This document shows positions 7,223 to 14,986 of a stretch of 14,986 nucleotides of DNA, piece by piece. A program made the translations under genes and the position numbers. Positions within the stretch are counted from its first letter, which is position 1, and the number at the start of each line of letters is the position of its first letter. This DNA is from JADHUC01 sp964617665 (GTDB taxonomy: Bacteria > Planctomycetota > Planctomycetia > Pirellulales > Pirellulaceae). A model generated the notes under the pieces. That model was not told the origin of the DNA and ran no database searches. It was given only the letters and a program-made list of their open reading frames with translations. The stretch spans positions 1 through 14,986 of the forward strand of contig CAZUAH010000331.1 in assembly GCA_964617665.1 (NCBI GenBank), in the 5' to 3' direction.

Positions 7223-8530
7223 ATGTCAGTCGAGGAGCTACTTCAACACGTCCCGCCGATCGCCCGGTACCGGCGCGAACCGCTGGATGATCGCAAGAAC
7301 GCGCTCACCTATTGGGATGAGGCTGCGCATGGGATGGTCCGTTTGGACGAAGCTCTTTACAGCGAGCTTGCCCGCGAGAATCCGGACGCATATGACTCGT
7401 CGCTTTACGTGACCCAAACGAACGTCGATCGTTTTCGGCAATTTCTGGAGGACAATCGCGGGACCTTCGAACTGCTGCACGACGGTGTCTATTGTGGGCA
7501 CATCCAGTTTCCCGAACTTGAGGAGGAAGGGGGAAGCTTCTCGGAACACGCCGAATCGATGAACCCGTTGGCCGAGTTGGCTCAAGCTTGGTCTATCCTT
7601 GCCCAATCTCAGATTACCGACGGTAATCTGCCCGTTGCCGCATCTGAGCTTATCGCCCTCGGCCGCATGGGCCACATCATTTGCTGTGGCGAAGGACTGG
7701 TGATGCACTATCTGAGCGGCTGCGCCATTGTGGGAGTGAGCCTGGACGCCATACAGGGATTGGTCGCCGAGACAAAAGTCCCCTCCACGGTGCTCAACGA
7801 ACTAACGGAAGCGATCGACCACTGGCTCGCCGCCGACGTGACGCAATGTCGGCGGGTAGAACTGTGCACATACTCGTTGAAGGAGATCCACCGACTTGCG
7901 AAGTGCGGCAGCCTTGAGGCCCGAGTTGAAGAGCTCTTGGATCGCCACTACACGAACGAGGCTACATTGGATCCACAAAGTGAGCAAGCGGGTGAAGCCA
8001 TCGAGGACGACGGCCGCCTCGCGTGGAGGCGAGAATGCATACTCCGTCTGCTCGAAGGACATCCGGCACCATTTGACACGATTGCCACTGTTCGTTTATT
8101 GGGCGAATTGGTCGCCGATCGCATCTTGGACTTGGCTCCACGACCAAGGTTCAGCCTTGTCGGTGGTTGGAGTCGAGTACGACGAGCCTACCGGCGCAGT
8201 CGTTTTCGTAGTCGGAGTCGGTTGTGGCCCAGCCAATTCACGGCCTCATGGCCTTACGAATGCCTTGGTCCCAGCGAGGACGCCCAGCAACATTTGGCCG
8301 AGTTGAGAGAACATCTTTCGGAAGCCCAATGGAATCGGGTACAGCCGCCGTCCGACGAGCAACTCGATGCAGCCCGCCGACGGATTCATTTGTCGCCAAA
8401 TGCGTTTGGAACGCTCGTGGTTGATGCTTTGCTGGCTGCCGACATTTCCACTTCCGAGCAACTTCGGCGTCATCGGCTGCTGGTCGTCAAGGCATCGATC
8501 TCCGAAGCTTCGGCGACATCATCAGCATGA
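7223..8530 (+). CDS. Uncharacterised planctomycete-type protein (435 aa)
   Basis: I do not recognise a named family. The protein has no signal peptide or clear membrane segment. It is Leu/Glu-rich and predominantly helical in appearance, with a small Cys-containing stretch (HIICCGEG, about 151-158) and an Arg-rich basic patch (about 318-334, RVRRAYRRSRFRSRSR) after which the chain continues normally. ATG at 7223 has AGGA seven bases upstream; a TTG at 7190 would overlap the previous gene and is less likely. It is 25 bases after the triple-module gene and so probably cotranscribed with it. The C-terminus (after about 418) turns low-complexity (KASISEASATSSA) and may be shortened relative to relatives, which from memory tend to continue past this point. 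It ends 31 bases from the convergent 548-aa gene. Confidence 0.85.
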   Translation: MSVEELLQHVPPIARYRREPLDDRKNALTYWDEAAHGMVRLDEALYSELARENPDAYDSSLYVTQTNVDRFRQFLEDNRGTFELLHDGVYCGHIQFPELEEEGGSFSEHAESMNPLAELAQAWSILAQSQITDGNLPVAASELIALGRMGHIICCGEGLVMHYLSGCAIVGVSLDAIQGLVAETKVPSTVLNELTEAIDHWLAADVTQCRRVELCTYSLKEIHRLAKCGSLEARVEELLDRHYTNEATLDPQSEQAGEAIEDDGRLAWRRECILRLLEGHPAPFDTIATVRLLGELVADRILDLAPRPRFSLVGGWSRVRRAYRRSRFRSRSRLWPSQFTASWPYECLGPSEDAQQHLAELREHLSEAQWNRVQPPSDEQLDAARRRIHLSPNAFGTLVVDALLAADISTSEQLRRHRLLVVKASISEASATSSA

Positions 8531-8561
8531 CGCCGAAAGCTATTCCACGACTCAATCAACG

Positions 8562-10208
8562 TTATTCGAACATCGTCTGCAATTCGACCACGGTCGATGT
8601 GACTCGCGTTACCTGACGCCCGAGACGTGCCTGATCGTGGGCCTGAAATTTGGCAACGTGCCCTTCGCAAAAATGGGCCCACTCGCGGGAAAGGTCGTCG
8701 CATCTGCCGCGCAATTCGGCGAAGTTGCGTCCGGCTGCCAGGTCTTCGTGTAGCTGATGAGCCGCGGACTTGACTTCGGTGCAACACTTCATGGCCTGCG
8801 TACGAAAGTCGGGTTGATATCGCGACGAACTGGCGACGTACTGCCGGACGTCCGTTTCGAGGTGCTCCGTCAAGCTCTCTAAGGAGGCCGCCAATTGGAT
8901 CGCGATACGCACGTCGAAATCCGTTTGGATATACAAGGCGTCGCGCATCGAAAGGAATGTCTGTTCGATTTCCTTCAGCAGATTGACGACTTCCGGGTTC
9001 TTCGCGTTCCGGAAGCAGCCGGACAGTTCAGGCCATGCCTCCTCGATCCACTGAAATTCTTCTCGCAACTGTTCCGGCGAGCTTTTGGCTTTCGTCTCGC
9101 CAGCAAAATGCTGACAGACGCCGTAGAACTCTCCAGCTGTGTTCAGGACGTTCTCCGTGCCGGGCAAATCGACCAGCATGTTTAATGTGACCTTGTTGAA
9201 CAGGTCGTCCACACGCGCGGTGAGAACCTCGGTCAAGTGTTGCAAGTGGCGGTGATCAATTGGACGCGGTAGCAACAGCAGCCCGTGCATCTGACGATCG
9301 ATTTCCTCGATACGGCGCATGCTCCGTTCGAGATATCGGTTGTTCGCCGTCCACAGTTTGGCCGCGTAGGTCTGCCACGACGAGTGGAACCTCTTGAACT
9401 CGACCACAATCGCATCGTAGGGTCGCTCCTCTTCGATCGCGTCGGCCAGATACCGAGCCTGCTGCTCTACGCGGCGGCCTTCCAGAACGACTTCTCGACG
9501 CTTCGGGGACTCTTGCAGTTCAGTTTCGATGTCCTGAACAAGGTAGCGGAGATCAATCGCCAATGCGTCGGCTGCGCGAAGCAACTCTCGGTAGTCGATC
9601 TGTGGTTGGATTCCACATAACGTACAGAGTTCTTTGTCGTAGCGGTCCAGTTGCTGGATGCTGCGGCGACATAAATCGTTTAGGCCTTCGGCCTGTTGAA
9701 GCCGGTGGGAAAGCAGTCGCCACTCGCGATCCAACGTGCGGACGTCTTCGACCAACGGCTCCAACTGTGCAGACGCGGCAGCTTGATTCGCCAGCGTCGT
9801 TGCACCAGTGTTGACCTGAAAAGCGTTCCCTACGTATCGACGTGATGTCGCGTCACGCCCTGCATCCGCGTGGAGTGCACTGAGCAGCCGCCCGGATTCC
9901 TGGGAGAAGCTGGCCAAAGTGGCACGGGCCTTGTTCATCTCGGGTGATACCCGTGCAGGCTTCACGTGGGGCGGGTGCGAATGGCGAGGACCGACGCGTC
10001 TCTCGATCTGCGATTCCACAAAGGTACGCAACAGTCCTTCCACAAATTCGCGTCGCCGCTCCCGCTCGCTCTGGGCCCGAGCGACATTGCCGGTCGAACC
10101 CAACAGAAGGAAACCCGCTAACAGCATTAAGGAAGTGCGTTTGCATGGGGCTTCAAAGACTCGGCCTTTCGGATTGACGAACGCGGCTACCCGGAGTGGA
10201 ACTGTCAT
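8562..10208 (-). CDS. Secreted, mostly helical protein of unknown function (548 aa)
   Basis: The protein has an N-terminal signal with an unusually long basic n-region (about 23 residues), a hydrophobic core (SLMLLAGFLLLGS, about 26-38) and a likely cut after NVARA (residue 45). The rest is rich in Arg, Glu, Leu and Gln with long helical runs, for example about 150-260 and 270-330, and probable coiled-coil segments. It has no catalytic motif I can name. It contains a CTLCG pair and several scattered Cys but no heme motif. The ATG at 10208 is chosen because AAGGAG sits seven bases before it; an ATG 36 bases further upstream has no such site. It follows the c-type heme gene on the same strand after 166 bases, so shared transcription is possible. 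Its role in the periplasm is unknown. Confidence 0.85.
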   Translation of the reverse strand: MTVPLRVAAFVNPKGRVFEAPCKRTSLMLLAGFLLLGSTGNVARAQSERERRREFVEGLLRTFVESQIERRVGPRHSHPPHVKPARVSPEMNKARATLASFSQESGRLLSALHADAGRDATSRRYVGNAFQVNTGATTLANQAAASAQLEPLVEDVRTLDREWRLLSHRLQQAEGLNDLCRRSIQQLDRYDKELCTLCGIQPQIDYRELLRAADALAIDLRYLVQDIETELQESPKRREVVLEGRRVEQQARYLADAIEEERPYDAIVVEFKRFHSSWQTYAAKLWTANNRYLERSMRRIEEIDRQMHGLLLLPRPIDHRHLQHLTEVLTARVDDLFNKVTLNMLVDLPGTENVLNTAGEFYGVCQHFAGETKAKSSPEQLREEFQWIEEAWPELSGCFRNAKNPEVVNLLKEIEQTFLSMRDALYIQTDFDVRIAIQLAASLESLTEHLETDVRQYVASSSRYQPDFRTQAMKCCTEVKSAAHQLHEDLAAGRNFAELRGRCDDLSREWAHFCEGHVAKFQAHDQARLGRQVTRVTSTVVELQTMFE

Positions 10209-10255
10209 CGTGCGGCTCCTTGGAACGAAGAGAATTCGTGACATTGATGTGAAGA

Positions 10256-10283
10256 CATACAGCGCGAAGTGAATGTCTGTATG
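10256..10283. promoter_or_regulatory. Inverted repeat upstream of the 548-aa secreted protein
   Basis: CATACAG (10256-10262) and CTGTATG (10277-10283) are exact inverted 7-mers, 14 bases apart. An overlapping pair, AGACAT and ATGTCT, lies in the same place. The repeat lies about 50 bases before the ATG at 10208 on the minus strand and could be a regulator site; chance is not excluded. Confidence 0.25.
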
Positions 10284-10374
10284 CTATGCGCCGTAGCCAG
10301 TCCAGTCAACGATGTCGGATCACCGTCAATCGGATCCGTGGTCCGTCAGCCCGTGAGCCATCGAATGAGAAAAG

Positions 10375-10740
10375 CTATTCTGTGGAAGCAGGCAGTTTGC
10401 CTTCCTTCAGCAGGTCGCCGAAAGTCTTGCCGTCCACCGCGCTTTTCTCTGCCTCTGCCTTCTTGAGGCCTTCCGTGACCTTTGCAGCGTCTTTCAGGTT
10501 CTTCGCGCCCAGTACTTTACCCAAAGCTTTGCCATAATTGTTGCGTTGTGCTTTGTCCTTGGGTTTGGGATGACAGATTGCGCATTTCGCGGTCTTGGCC
10601 TCCACGACCTTGTCGTACTTGCCTATGAAGGTCTTGCCGTACAGAGGGCGTGCGTGCGCCGTACCGATGGCAGTCAACATCGCGGCAGTTGTGAAGACGC
10701 CGATCAATGAAAACACAACCTTTTTTGCCGTCTTACTCAT
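10375..10740 (-). CDS. Small secreted mono-heme c-type cytochrome-like protein (121 aa)
   Basis: A clear Sec signal (MSKTAKKVVFSLIGVF, cut after THAHA-type Ala at about residue 30) leads into a short Lys-rich mature domain with one covalent heme motif, CAICH (C53, C56, H57). The ATG at 10740 has AAGGGA eight bases upstream; a longer frame from 10821 would bury the signal peptide and is rejected. The mature part (31-121) contains no Met and no His other than H57, so the usual sixth heme ligand is missing. Such proteins would be exported, receive heme outside the membrane, and carry electrons or bind small ligands. The C-terminal half is helical and Lys/Ala-rich (about 70-105). Planctomycetes commonly encode small proteins of this type, but the redox partner is unknown. 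The next gene on the strand is the 548-aa secreted protein. Confidence 0.85.
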   Translation of the reverse strand: MSKTAKKVVFSLIGVFTTAAMLTAIGTAHARPLYGKTFIGKYDKVVEAKTAKCAICHPKPKDKAQRNNYGKALGKVLGAKNLKDAAKVTEGLKKAEAEKSAVDGKTFGDLLKEGKLPASTE

Positions 10741-11152
10741 GAAACGTTCCCTTTTCGTGTTGAATTCTCGCCCTGGCATCAGATCAATCAAGTGGTTCAT
10801 CAACGGCCCCGCGGTGCCCATCCGAACGCCGCTGTGTCACTTAAGATCATTGGACCTTCCTGCAGATTTCGGGTCAAGCCCGAGCTAGCACCCAAACCGC
10901 TCACAACTCCCGGTCTTTTTCATGCCCGGCGCGTCGACAAGCAACTGCCTCGCTTGGCGCGACGATTCCCGCCGCGGTAACTCACGCATCCACAAGTTCG
11001 GCTTCAATGGTTTCAGTCACGTTCCCTGGCCGCCATGTACGCAGTTTGGCAAGAAAATGGTGGCTCGCAGAATTGCCGCTTGATACGCAACGCGATTCAA
11101 GCTTGAATGAATACGCTTCTCCTGTGATTCTTGCACGGAGGGATCGCCAACC
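10741..11152. other. Intergenic stretch between divergent genes
   Basis: These 412 bases hold no convincing gene. They separate the leftward heme-protein gene from the rightward cardiolipin synthase gene and must contain both promoters, though I can assign neither. Visible structure is a short hairpin at 10869-10883 (TCGGG-TCAAG-CCCGA, no T-tract) and a perfect 14-bp palindrome at 11095-11108. Confidence 0.6.
11095..11108. promoter_or_regulatory. Perfect 14-bp palindrome upstream of cardiolipin synthase
   Basis: ATTCAAGCTTGAAT is fully self-complementary and ends 44 bases before the ATG at 11153. Its length and location suit a dimeric regulator's operator. No candidate regulator is encoded in the window. 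Confidence 0.35.
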
Positions 11153-12607
11153 ATGTGGTACTACGTCGTTGAGTTCCTTTGGCTGTTGTTGACAATCTTG
11201 GTCGACGTCGTGGCGGCGACGATGGCGACCGTTCATATTCTTCTCTGGAAGCGAGACAGCCGCGCGGCGATTGCTTGGGTCGGGCTCATCTGGCTTGCGC
11301 CCCTGGTGGGCGTGATCGCGTATTTTTGCTTTGGCATCAACCGCATTCAACGGAAAGCCACATCGCTGAAGGTTCGCGAAGCATGGAATCCCCAGGGCGA
11401 ATCAAGGCTGACACCTGAGGAGGTCGAGCAGCGATACGAATTGACCGTTCGACATCCCAACCTGCTGGGTTTGGCATCGGTGGGGCGCAATATAACGGGA
11501 CGACACATTCAACCGGGCAACCAAGTCGAACCGTTGATCAACGGCGACGAGGCTTATCCGGCCATGCTGGAAAGCATCAATCAAGCAGAGCATTCCGTTG
11601 CGCTTCTGAGCTACATCTTCGATAGCGACCGAGCCGGCGACAAGTTCTTCGAGGCGCTAATTCAGGCCCGAGATCGCGGCGTGGAAGTCCGAGTTTTGAT
11701 TGACGGCGTCGGTTCGCGATACAGCAAGCCCAACATGGTGCGTCGGCTAAAATCAGCCGGCGTGCGTGTTGCCGCTTTCCTGCCGACACGCGTTCCGCGT
11801 CTGTTCAAATACGCCAACCTGCGTAACCACCGCAAGATTCTGGTCGTCGACGGCAAGATCGGCTTCACCGGCGGGACAAATATCCGCGAGGGCCATTGGC
11901 TTTCACTTGAACCAAAGTCGCCAGTGCAATGCGTGCACTTTCGTATCGAGGGCCCCGTGGTTCGTCAATTGCAGGAGGTGTTTGCCATCGACTGGGCGTT
12001 TGCCAGCGGCGAATCGCTGGGCGGTGATTTGTGGTTTCCGGCCATCGATCGGTCCGGGCCGGTCTGGGCTCGCGGCATTCCCGATGGCCCGGACGAAGAT
12101 TTCGAGAAAATGTCCGATACGATCCTCGGTGCATTGTCGGCGGCCACAAGCAGCGTCCGCATCGTCAGCCCATATTTTCTGCCAGATGCAGCGTTGATCC
12201 GAGCGTTGAACGTGACAGCCATGCGTGGCGTTGACGTGCGAATTTACGTACCCGAAAAGTCGAACATTTTCTTGGTGAATTGGGCAACGGCAGACCAGTT
12301 GTGGCAGATGCTCGAAAAGAAATGCCGAATTTTCTACACGTCCGCTCCGTTCGACCATACAAAGCTCATGGTGATTGATGACGTCTGGGCGTTGATTGGC
12401 TCGACCAACTGGGATGCGCGCAGCCTGCGGTTGAACTTCGAGTTTAATGTCGAGTGCTACGATGAAGCGTTCGCCGCCAATCTGAACGGACTTATCGACC
12501 AAAAGGCGGAGAAAGCCCGCGAAGTAACGCTGGAGGAAGTGGACAGTCGCAAGTTCCTGGTGAGAATGCGGGACGGTATGGCGCGGTTGTTATCGCCGTA
12601 TCTCTAA
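11153..12607 (+). CDS. cls: Cardiolipin synthase, phospholipase D superfamily (484 aa)
   Basis: Two N-terminal membrane segments (about 5-31 and 37-60) precede two PLD catalytic motifs: NHRKILVVDGKIGFTGGTN (H226, K228, D233) and DHTKLMVIDDVWALIGSTN (H402, K404, D409). The two motifs pair to form one active site, in which the first His usually forms the phosphatidyl intermediate. ClsA-type enzymes condense two phosphatidylglycerols to cardiolipin and glycerol at the inner membrane. Length and architecture match ClsA-type proteins, including a PLDc_N-like membrane anchor. The ATG at 11153 has GGAGGG eleven bases upstream, a slightly long spacing. A perfect palindrome lies 44 bases before it. 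The gene appears to be transcribed alone; no terminator is obvious after it. Another PLD-family phosphatidyltransferase is possible but less likely. Confidence 0.93.
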   Translation: MWYYVVEFLWLLLTILVDVVAATMATVHILLWKRDSRAAIAWVGLIWLAPLVGVIAYFCFGINRIQRKATSLKVREAWNPQGESRLTPEEVEQRYELTVRHPNLLGLASVGRNITGRHIQPGNQVEPLINGDEAYPAMLESINQAEHSVALLSYIFDSDRAGDKFFEALIQARDRGVEVRVLIDGVGSRYSKPNMVRRLKSAGVRVAAFLPTRVPRLFKYANLRNHRKILVVDGKIGFTGGTNIREGHWLSLEPKSPVQCVHFRIEGPVVRQLQEVFAIDWAFASGESLGGDLWFPAIDRSGPVWARGIPDGPDEDFEKMSDTILGALSAATSSVRIVSPYFLPDAALIRALNVTAMRGVDVRIYVPEKSNIFLVNWATADQLWQMLEKKCRIFYTSAPFDHTKLMVIDDVWALIGSTNWDARSLRLNFEFNVECYDEAFAANLNGLIDQKAEKAREVTLEEVDSRKFLVRMRDGMARLLSPYL

Positions 12608-12686
12608 AGTCTCGCGACAGTGAATTCCGAAAGTCACTCCGTAGGCATCCCGCATCGGGTAGGATTCCACGAAACGGGATTCCGTC

Positions 12687-12692
12687 TACAAT
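12687..12692 (+). promoter_or_regulatory. Possible -10 element (TACAAT) of the SDR/U32 operon
   Basis: GTCTACAATG carries a 5/6 match to the sigma-70 -10 consensus, 28 bases before the ATG at 12721. No good -35 lies at the right distance. A GGATTCC repeat (12662-12668 and 12678-12684) precedes it. Confidence 0.35.
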
Positions 12693-12720
12693 GACACAGA
12701 AACTCATGCGAGATTAGGCC

Positions 12721-13731
12721 ATGCCTACAAACATAACTCTGGTGACTGGCGCTACCGGACTGGTCGGTAACAATGCGGTCCGCACGCTTTTGGAACGAGG
12801 GTGCGCTGTGCGCACGCTTATTCGCAAGACCTCCGATCCGCGGCCCCTGGAGGGACTTGAGGTGGAAAGCGTCGAGGGAGACATCTGCGATGCCGACTCA
12901 GTCCGCCGGGCGTGTGAAGGTGTCGGCGCTGTGATCCACGCGGCGGGTTACGTGCAGATTGGGTATGCCCACCTGGACCGCCATCGTCGCATCAACGTGG
13001 ATGGCACGCGCAATGTGGCACAAGCGGCCCGAGAGACAGGTGCACGATTAGTCCACGTGTCGAGTACCGACGCTATCGGGATTACCTCACTGGACGAGCC
13101 CGCCGACGAAGACACTCCTCTGGGCGAAACGGTTCGCTGTGCCTATCCAATCACAAAGCGCGAGGCTGAAAAGGTCGTTCTGGAGGAAGTAGACAATGGT
13201 TTGGACGCGGTGATCGTGAATCCAGGTTTCATGCTTGGGCCGTGGGACTGGAAACCGTCTTCGGGGCGGATGCTTCTGGCGGTTGCCAAAGGTGTCGCCC
13301 GGATGGCACCGTGGGGGCATTTCAGCGCTTGTGATGTGCGCGACGTGGTCGAAGGGATACTGGCGGCCGTGGACCAAGGTCGGTGCGGCGAGCGCTACAT
13401 TTTGGCCGGCATTACCCTCTCATACGTCGATGCTTGGCGGAAGTTCGCCGAGATTACTGGTGCGCCGCAACCGTGGGGTACCGCCCCTCGCCCCTTGACC
13501 GCAATCGCCGGGTTCTGCGGCGACATGTGGGGCCGTCTGACCCGCCGGGAGCCCGACGTCAATTCGGCTGCGATCATCATGGCCGCTCTTCCGAAGAACT
13601 ACACCAGTGCCAAAGCCGAACGCGAACTTGGCTTCAGCAACCGTCCCTGGGACGATTCCATACGTGATGCATGGGACTGGTTTGTCGAACATGGCTACGC
13701 CCGCCGACGCCGAAGGGCGAAGCAATCATGA
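12721..13731 (+). CDS. HpnA-like extended SDR (NAD-dependent epimerase/dehydratase, 336 aa)
   Basis: The nucleotide-binding motif TGATGLVG (G10, G13, G16) opens a Rossmann fold. The catalytic set follows as HVSSTDAIG (S114/S115) and YPITK (Y142, K146), and the VNPGFMLGP loop and GERYILAG segment are typical of the extended SDR group. Overall order and several phrases (NVDGTRN, SAKAERELGF near the C-terminus) resemble the hopanoid-associated sugar epimerase HpnA and dihydroflavonol-4-reductase-like proteins; no other hopanoid gene is visible, so I do not give the symbol. It probably acts in the cytoplasm on an NDP-sugar or other alcohol/ketone. The ATG at 12721 has only a weak ribosome site (AGG). 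Its stop overlaps the next gene's start as ATGA, so the two are an operon. Confidence 0.88.
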   Translation: MPTNITLVTGATGLVGNNAVRTLLERGCAVRTLIRKTSDPRPLEGLEVESVEGDICDADSVRRACEGVGAVIHAAGYVQIGYAHLDRHRRINVDGTRNVAQAARETGARLVHVSSTDAIGITSLDEPADEDTPLGETVRCAYPITKREAEKVVLEEVDNGLDAVIVNPGFMLGPWDWKPSSGRMLLAVAKGVARMAPWGHFSACDVRDVVEGILAAVDQGRCGERYILAGITLSYVDAWRKFAEITGAPQPWGTAPRPLTAIAGFCGDMWGRLTRREPDVNSAAIIMAALPKNYTSAKAERELGFSNRPWDDSIRDAWDWFVEHGYARRRRRAKQS

Positions 13732-14986
13732 CCGAAGACCCCGCGAATCAGCCTTTAGCGTCGGAAACCGACGCCGAAACACCGCCACCAACCAGCAGCT
13801 TGGAGTTGCTTGCCCCAGCGGGCGACGCGGAATCGCTTCACGCCGCACTTGAGGCTGGCGCCGATGCCGTCTATTTCGGTCTGACTGTGCTGAACGCGCG
13901 ACGCCGAGCTCGCAACTTCTCGGAAGACGAGCTTCCGGAGGCTGTCCGGGACGTCCATGCTCACAATGCGCGGGCGTACTTGACGCTGAATATCGACTTA
14001 ACCGAGCGGGACGTCGAGGTGGCGGCAAGAGTACTAGAGATTGCCCGACGCGTTGGAGTGGACGCTGTACTGGTGCGAGACCCCGCGCTGTTGAGGTTTC
14101 GCTCGGCCTATCCGGAACTGGAATTCCATTTCAGTACCCAGACGTGTGTGACGAACAGCGCCGATGTATCCGCCGCGGCGGCCCACGGGGCGAATCGTGT
14201 GGTACTGGCTCGCGAGATGACGCTTGCCGAGATCCAGGCGGCCAGCGCTGTGCCCGGCATAGAAACGGAAGTGTTCGCCCAGGGCGCACTGTGCTTCTGT
14301 GTGTCGGGAAGATGCTTCATGTCAAGTTGGGTCGGCGGCCGGAGCGGGAACCGCGGCGCGTGTACCAGCCCATGTCGAGTGCCGTGGACCATTGACGGCG
14401 AACGGGCGGGCACGCCTCTGTCGATGCACGACCTCGCAACCGTCGAGCGTACAGAGGAACTCTTTCAGGCTGGCGTCAAAGCCCTCAAGATCGAAGGACG
14501 GATGAAGAACGCGGCTTGGGTGCGCGAAGCCGTTGGCGTGTATCGTGGGGCGATCGACGGCGAAGACCTGGACGCGCTCCGTGACAGAATAGACCGGCTA
14601 GGTGATTACACGGGCCGGCAGATGACCAGCGGCTTTCTGGACGGCAATCGTGAAGACCTGACGGGCGAGACTGCGGGCAGATCTGCATCGAATGAGACAT
14701 CGGCTGACGACCCGATGGCTCGAGAAAGCCGATCGGACCGATCCAGTTACGATTTTGATCTGAGTGTCGATTCGAAAGGCATCCAGTGCCGTTGCGAATG
14801 TGCGGGAATTGTTGATGAATGGACGATCCCCAAGACCGTTGTCCGCCGTCGGCACAAGGCGATATCTATCGAAACGCTGCTTGGTCGACTTCTTGAGCAA
14901 ACGATAGAGGGCCACGAACTGCAAAACGCGACAACAAACGATCCGGGCTTCCTTCTCGTTCCTCGGGCGGCCAACGGGCTGATCAC
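13728..14986 (+). CDS. U32-family protein (RlhA/TrhP/UbiU-like), 3' end outside the window (partial)
   Basis: The frame opens with ATG at 13728, overlapping the SDR stop by four bases (ATGA), and stays open for 419 codons to the window edge. After a polar, Pro-rich N-terminal extension (about 1-22) comes LELLAPAGDAESLHAALEAG, then the family core CFCVSGRCFMSSW (C189, C191, C196), NRGACTSPCR (C212, C216) and KIEGRMKN. Named 'collagenase-like peptidase', characterised relatives are instead Fe-S-dependent hydroxylases: RlhA on 23S rRNA, TrhP on tRNA, UbiU/UbiV in quinone synthesis. The Cys cluster here fits Fe-S binding. An Arg/Ser/Asp-rich low-complexity stretch (about 310-340) precedes a C-terminal domain. 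Which substrate it uses cannot be decided. Coupling to the SDR gene suggests co-regulation, not necessarily a shared pathway. Confidence 0.9.
   Translation, partial: MTEDPANQPLASETDAETPPPTSSLELLAPAGDAESLHAALEAGADAVYFGLTVLNARRRARNFSEDELPEAVRDVHAHNARAYLTLNIDLTERDVEVAARVLEIARRVGVDAVLVRDPALLRFRSAYPELEFHFSTQTCVTNSADVSAAAAHGANRVVLAREMTLAEIQAASAVPGIETEVFAQGALCFCVSGRCFMSSWVGGRSGNRGACTSPCRVPWTIDGERAGTPLSMHDLATVERTEELFQAGVKALKIEGRMKNAAWVREAVGVYRGAIDGEDLDALRDRIDRLGDYTGRQMTSGFLDGNREDLTGETAGRSASNETSADDPMARESRSDRSSYDFDLSVDSKGIQCRCECAGIVDEWTIPKTVVRRRHKAISIETLLGRLLEQTIEGHELQNATTNDPGFLLVPRAANGLI

Noticed and set aside
8502..8513. CCGAAGCTTCGG palindrome near the end of the 435-aa gene
   Set aside because: It is a coding-region palindrome without a T-tract, and chance is likely in this composition.
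8367..8753. 128-codon plus-strand frame spanning the convergent gene ends
   Set aside because: It overlaps the tails of two better-supported genes in other frames and has no family resemblance or ribosome site.
10316..10338. CGGATC / GATCCG inverted repeat downstream of the heme-protein gene
   Set aside because: The 6-bp stem has an 11-base loop and no T-run, so it is too weak to call a terminator.
11903..12502. 199-codon open frame on the minus strand
   Set aside because: It is antisense to the second half of cardiolipin synthase, whose catalytic motifs are unmistakable on the plus strand.
12649..12659. CCCG-CAT-CGGG hairpin after cardiolipin synthase
   Set aside because: The stem is only 4 bp and no T-tract follows, so it does not support a terminator call.
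1..14986. CRISPR arrays, tRNA or rRNA genes
   Set aside because: No regularly spaced direct repeats, cloverleaf-like sequence or rRNA signature could be seen anywhere in the window.

Overview
The window looks like a planctomycete (Pirellulales-type) chromosome or a close metagenomic relative. The signs are a TAT-exported Gfo/Idh/MocA oxidoreductase, an LRR tail with the repeated 'GTxxTDxG' pattern, many secreted proteins with no recognisable family, loosely spaced mixed-strand genes, and moderately high GC with frequent GTG starts and good Shine-Dalgarno sites. This assignment is inferred from gene style; there is no rRNA or marker gene to prove it.

Left region (1-2999, minus strand). A tight operon reads leftward: a small 87-codon ORF (GTG start), a protein with two complete radical SAM/SPASM halves, and an overlapping HEAT-repeat protein cut by the window edge. 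A small ORF next to an SPASM maturase is the layout of peptide-modification (RiPP-like) loci, and this is the best candidate here for an undescribed system. Substrate and product are unknown.

Middle region (3000-4277). This holds an intergenic stretch with tandem, mutually exclusive hairpins, then a chimeric ORF. Its first ~154 codons are a tyrosine recombinase broken just after the first catalytic Arg, fused in frame to the tail of a planctomycete LRR protein. It looks like the scar of a mobile-element event.

Region 4278-8530 (plus strand). Three closely spaced genes follow: a TAT-exported Gfo/Idh/MocA protein lacking the usual EKP motif, a secreted protein made of three copies of a ~180-residue beta-rich module, and a 435-aa protein of unknown function. 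The first two suggest extracytoplasmic handling of a sugar or glycoside.

Region 8562-10740 (minus strand). A small secreted mono-heme c-type protein with no visible second axial ligand precedes a 548-aa secreted helical protein of unknown function.

Right region (11153-14986, plus strand). A cardiolipin synthase of the phospholipase D superfamily is followed by an HpnA-like extended SDR. The SDR overlaps by four bases with a U32-family (RlhA/TrhP/UbiU-like) protein that runs off the window. These genes fit membrane-lipid and RNA or quinone modification housekeeping.
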